DNA from: Virgibacillus necropolis
Lineage (GTDB): Bacteria; Bacillota; Bacilli; Bacillales; Amphibacillaceae
Assembly (NCBI RefSeq): GCF_002224365.1
Contig: NZ_CP022437.1
Location: forward strand, 4,216,001 to 4,280,000
Reading direction: 5' to 3'
DNA length: 64,000 nt
Shown: positions 62,818-64,000 of the stretch, piece by piece
Numbering within the stretch: the stretch's first letter is position 1
Layout of the letters: each line of letters begins with the position of its first letter
Position numbers and translations under genes: made by a program
Notes under the pieces: model-generated
Seen by the model: the letters and a program-made list of their open reading frames with translations, nothing else
Databases searched by the model: none
Told to the model about the DNA's origin: nothing

Positions 62818-62998
62818 GATTGTATTTTGAGTCTGTGGATCGACTTTTAGGAACCATGGATCAACTTTGAAAGGATGTGGATTGACTTTCTCGAGCTGTG
62901 GATCAACTTTTCGGGTTTGTCGATCGACTTACTGGTACTATCGATCAGCTCCACTCCACTTTCGATTAACTTTTAGGGTTTAGGGATTAACTTCTTAC
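62818..62998. repeat. Degenerate ~20-bp tandem repeat, about eight copies
   Basis: Successive units carry TGGATCGACTTT, TGGATCAACTTT, TGGATTGACTTT, TGGATCAACTTTT, TCGATCGACTT, TCGATCAGCT, TCGATTAACTTTT and GGGATTAACTT, spaced about 20 bp. The segment before the first unit (GATTGTATTTTG) resembles the core of the array at 56350-56450. No frame is convincingly coding. Confidence 0.7.
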
Positions 62999-63018
62999 CC
63001 CTGTGTAAAAAAGTAAAT

Positions 63019-63053
63019 GAAAACACCTTCCTATTCCTGAGGAAGGTGTTTTC
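63019..63053 (-). terminator. Terminator of rsgA (bidirectional)
   Basis: GAAAACACCTTCC and GGAAGGTGTTTTC form a perfect 13-bp stem with an 8-9 nt loop, next to the rsgA stop codon. Confidence 0.9.
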
Positions 63054-63057
63054 GTTT

Positions 63058-64000
63058 TCATCGTTTTTTCCTAAATTTAGACTGTGTATGTTGCATCTTT
63101 GAAATCTTTTTCCATCTATTTTTTTCTTCTAATTGTGCTTTTTGATCTTGCTTTCTTCTTTCATATGCCAGTTCGCGCTGTAATTTTAAATAGCTTTTGA
63201 AGCGTTCATCCGATAATTCACCATTTGCTATAGCTTCTTGCACACGACATCCCGGTTCTGTATCATGCTGGCAGTCCGTAAACTTGCATTCGTTCTCAAG
63301 AACCTCAACGTCCTGGAAGGTTGCATCGATTGCTGTTTCTCCTTCCCACAGCTGCAATTCCCGCATGCCAGGGGTATCAATCAACAATGATCCATTTGGT
63401 AATCGAAACATTTCCCGGTGTGTTGTCGTATGACGTCCTCTACTATCTACCGTTCGTACATCCTTCGTTTCCTGTACCTTATCCCCAATTAACGTGTTAA
63501 CTAACGTTGACTTCCCTACACCAGACGAACCAAGTAATGCACCCGTTTTTCCTGCTGGCAGGTATGTCAGTAATTCCTCTATTCCTTCCTTCGTTATGTT
63601 ACTTAAAGGAATGATGGGTACACCGATAGCAACTTCTTCCACTTGGGCAATAATTGTATCAATTTCGTCTTGTGCGCATTCGTCTCTTTTTGTTAAAATA
63701 ATAACAGGCGTTGCTCCACTTTCATACGTTGATAAAATATATCGTTCCATACGGCGTAAATTCAAATCATGGTTAAGTGAGTTCACGATAAAGACTGTAT
63801 CCATATTAGCAGCAACAATTTGCGCTTCCGTCCGCGTTCCAGCAGCCTGGCGAACAAATTGACTCTTCCTTGGAAGAATGCGATTAACTACAGCTTTCTG
63901 CTCATCTACCAATTTTTGTACTTCTACCCAGTCACCTACAGCTGGATAATCCAGTGAGGAAACTACTTGATTTAAAAACTTCCCACTCAAGTGTGAAAAG
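63058..64000 (-). CDS. rsgA: Ribosome small-subunit-dependent GTPase RsgA (cut by window edge)
   Basis: This circularly permuted GTPase matures the 30S subunit. The frame stays open to the window edge, so the N-terminal part of the OB domain is outside. G4 LTKRDE precedes G1 GSSGVGKSTLVN and G3 DTPGMREL, the order typical of the family, and the zinc site is CKFTDCQHDTEPGC. A second rsgA near the prpC-prkC genes is usual in Bacillaceae, so this may be the longer YjeQ-like paralogue. Confidence 0.9.
   Translation of the reverse strand, partial: FSHLSGKFLNQVVSSLDYPAVGDWVEVQKLVDEQKAVVNRILPRKSQFVRQAAGTRTEAQIVAANMDTVFIVNSLNHDLNLRRMERYILSTYESGATPVIILTKRDECAQDEIDTIIAQVEEVAIGVPIIPLSNITKEGIEELLTYLPAGKTGALLGSSGVGKSTLVNTLIGDKVQETKDVRTVDSRGRHTTTHREMFRLPNGSLLIDTPGMRELQLWEGETAIDATFQDVEVLENECKFTDCQHDTEPGCRVQEAIANGELSDERFKSYLKLQRELAYERRKQDQKAQLEEKNRWKKISKMQHTQSKFRKKR

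Noticed and set aside
62818-62998. CRISPR-like or coding repeat
   Set aside because: The period of about 20 bp leaves no spacer, and the unit drifts in sequence and frame.
1-64000. Prophage, integrative element, toxin-antitoxin or biosynthetic cluster
   Set aside because: No integrase, phage structural genes, toxin-antitoxin pair or synthase genes are present; apart from the IS and repeats the genes are ordinary chromosomal ones.

Overview
The window reads as a piece of chromosome from a low-GC, halotolerant, spore-forming Bacillaceae of the Oceanobacillus/Virgibacillus type. The grounds are low GC content, strong AGGAGG-type ribosome binding sites, B. subtilis-like synteny (cssRS-htrB, yhfSTU, the his operon) and a complete ectoine/hydroxyectoine uptake operon. 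Genus assignment is inference. I see no rRNA or tRNA genes, no CRISPR array, no prophage and no replication origin.

Layout, left to right. 1-7 kb: 3' end of metX, a 670-bp mosaic of nested palindromic repeats, typA, then the secretion-stress module cssRS facing its likely target htrB. 7-11 kb: a zinc-ribbon membrane protein with a possible leader peptide, a second repeat mosaic, a TetR regulator divergent from an ABC exporter across a 16-bp-arm operator, and a DksA-like zinc protein. 11-18 kb: class I ribonucleotide reductase nrdA-nrdB under a cobalamin riboswitch with its own terminator, a beta-hydroxyacid dehydrogenase, a methyltransferase pair and a cold-shock gene. 18-25 kb: a bioY/acyl-CoA ligase/thiolase operon, trhO, an inverted-repeat-bounded tandem repeat block and an apparently intact IS1182-family element. 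25-35 kb: a TAXI-TRAP transporter, glutathione peroxidase, proS with a T-box leader, MFS, pyridoxal kinase, DUF456 and PlsY genes, with three copies of a dispersed hairpin repeat. 35-42 kb: a CwlK-like peptidase, an mhqO-type dioxygenase with an MhqR-like operator, a short ytzI gene, panE and ehuBCDA. 42-54 kb: the third repeat mosaic, murB, small membrane and lipase-like genes, hisJ, and a complete hisZGDBHAF-IE-C operon. 54-64 kb: a SurA-like lipoprotein, a DsbA-family oxidoreductase, a metallo-beta-lactamase fold hydrolase, a YdaT-like protein, a VanW-domain protein, fni, catE, an SMR pair with a divergent TetR, an alarmone-hydrolase-like HD protein and the 3' part of rsgA.

Themes. Envelope and osmotic stress functions recur (HtrB, EhuABCD, CwlK, VanW). 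Redox and quinone detoxification recurs too (two vicinal-oxygen-chelate dioxygenases, glutathione peroxidase, DsbA). Several regulatory sites can be read from sequence: a cobalamin riboswitch, a proline T-box, an MhqR-type operator, a cre-like site, and palindromes beside both TetR genes, bioY, the MFS gene and the zinc-ribbon gene.

The most unusual content is non-coding. One repeat (element A, 220 bp, with inverted ends) sits inside two different host repeats at two distant loci, which points to past mobility. No new protein-based defence or biosynthetic system is visible.
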